A DNA stretch of 5,508 nt from Veillonellaceae bacterium (lineage in GTDB: Bacteria; Bacillota_C; Negativicutes; UBA1444). How positions within the stretch are numbered: the stretch's first letter is position 1; each line of letters starts with the position of its first letter. Position numbers and translations under genes: made by a program. Below are positions 4,852 through 5,508 of the stretch, one piece after another. The notes under the pieces are model-generated. The model was not told where the DNA came from and searched no databases. It was given only the letters and a program-made list of their open reading frames with translations. Location of the stretch: contig JAAZNU010000243.1 in NCBI GenBank assembly GCA_012798135.1, forward strand, positions 1 to 5,508. Direction: 5' to 3'.

Positions 4852-5254
4852 AGAATTAACTTACGAGGGAGAAAAGTATATTTTACAACATAAAGAAATC
4901 CCAACTGGAACAATCAAAGAAGATTCTCTCGGAAGCATAAGAAGAAAATACATAGATAAGGAAGAATTAATCGGAGTTATCCAAAAAAATTCCTTCGATC
5001 CACAACGAGATATAGGACAAGAAGAAAGAGCCGATTACTATGGTTTCTTCGAACCAACCTTCCACATACCAGACCACGAACTAGCTGAATACAGAATAAA
5101 ACATATTTTCCCATCCCTAGATGAAGAAGAACCACCATTCATCCGATATTTCAGAATTCAAACAATTGACCGGAATTTAAGAAAAGACAACAGTCCAAAC
5201 CATTATGAAATGACCCTTGAATGGATAAAAACAAACACACCAAGTACGGAGTAA
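4826..5254 (+). CDS. Head-closure (stopper) protein candidate
   Basis: I take ATG 4826 (142 residues); ATG 4829 and the further upstream ATG 4796 are in-frame alternatives. No clear Shine-Dalgarno precedes any of them. The gene overlaps the adaptor gene by 26 bases, so it is probably translated by coupling. Residues 1-45 are helical and charged. The rest looks beta-rich: ELIGVIQKNSFDP, DYYGFFEPTFHIPDHEL, FIRYFRIQTIDRNL and HYEMTLEWIKT. Head-closure proteins (HK97 gp7 / SPP1 gp16 type) are small beta-barrel proteins that sit between the adaptor and the tail and end with a strand of this kind. Position supports that role; the sequence alone does not prove it. Confidence 0.55.
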   Translation: MMSIQDLIEELTYEGEKYILQHKEIPTGTIKEDSLGSIRRKYIDKEELIGVIQKNSFDPQRDIGQEERADYYGFFEPTFHIPDHELAEYRIKHIFPSLDEEEPPFIRYFRIQTIDRNLRKDNSPNHYEMTLEWIKTNTPSTE

Positions 5255-5257
5255 ATA

Positions 5258-5508
5258 ATGGCAGAACCACCCCTTTTACAATTTCAAATAACTCCAGCTC
5301 CTAGTTATTTTCGAGCTATGACCTTTCTAGGTAATATTCCAAGAGCAGCTAATACAACACCAGAAAGGAACCTTGTTAAAGCTGGAAGCGAAATCGTAAG
5401 ACTTGCCCGAAAAAATGTCAATAGCCGAACTTACAACTTAGCATCTACTATCCGTGTAGAATTTAGAGGTAAGAATCAAATAATTGTACGTGCTGGTGGA
5501 AAATGGGG
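5258..5508 (+). CDS. HK97 gp10-like tail-completion/neck protein, N-terminal part
   Basis: The gene starts at ATG 5258, three bases after the previous stop, with a GGAG site at 5248-5251. It runs off the right edge after 83 residues. The segment NLVKAGSEIVRLARKNVNSRTYNLASTI (about 38-65), followed by VEFRGKNQIIVRAGG, matches the HK97 gp10-like pattern. In that family a helix with A-x-x-I-x-x-x-A-K-x-N is followed by R-T-G-x-L-x-x-S-I and alternating strands; here the usual G of RTG is Y. Family members complete the tail-head joint or the tail tube end. The family's Y-A-x-x-x-E-x-G part would lie beyond the window, so it cannot be checked here. Confidence 0.65.
   Translation, partial: MAEPPLLQFQITPAPSYFRAMTFLGNIPRAANTTPERNLVKAGSEIVRLARKNVNSRTYNLASTIRVEFRGKNQIIVRAGGKW

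Overview
The window is part of the morphogenesis (head and neck) module of a tailed, HK97-fold virus or provirus. The host is most likely an archaeon, plausibly an AT-rich methanogen of the Methanobrevibacter/Methanosphaera type. The grounds are the AT-rich sequence, the dominance of ATA (Ile) and AGA (Arg) codons, GGTG/GGAG ribosome-binding sites, and one intergenic promoter that looks like an archaeal TATA box (TTTATATA) with no convincing bacterial -35/-10 pair. The host call is an inference; the tailed-virus call rests on gene order and protein motifs. All genes are on the + strand.

Region 1 (1-1265) is an accessory block. It holds the C-terminal part of a GT-A-fold glycosyltransferase cut by the window edge, a short second glycosyltransferase-like protein, and a 75-residue winged-helix-like protein. 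The codon use of the last differs clearly from its neighbours. The block lies where portal-proximal genes would be expected, just upstream of the head protease.

Region 2 (1266-1424) is the only real intergenic gap. It contains a perfect 9-bp palindrome abutting a TATA box, a second inverted repeat across the predicted transcription start, and a strong ribosome-binding site that sets the next start codon. It looks like the promoter and control region of the capsid operon.

Region 3 (1425-3969) is the capsid core: a prohead protease fused to a coiled-coil scaffold, a capsid-decoration-type protein and the HK97-fold major capsid protein. Within the protease gene an in-frame ATG preceded by AAAAGGAGG would yield the scaffold alone, an arrangement like the nested lambda C/Nu3 genes. 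The capsid protein is short (278 residues) and lacks an N-terminal delta domain, which fits a separate scaffold.

Region 4 (3970-5508) follows a T-rich tract that may weaken transcription after the capsid gene. It carries a basic protein of unknown function, a head-tail adaptor candidate, a head-closure candidate and the start of an HK97 gp10-like tail-completion/neck protein cut by the right edge. These genes are tightly packed, with a TAATG junction and an overlap indicating translational coupling.

No tRNA, CRISPR array, insertion sequence or attachment site was seen.
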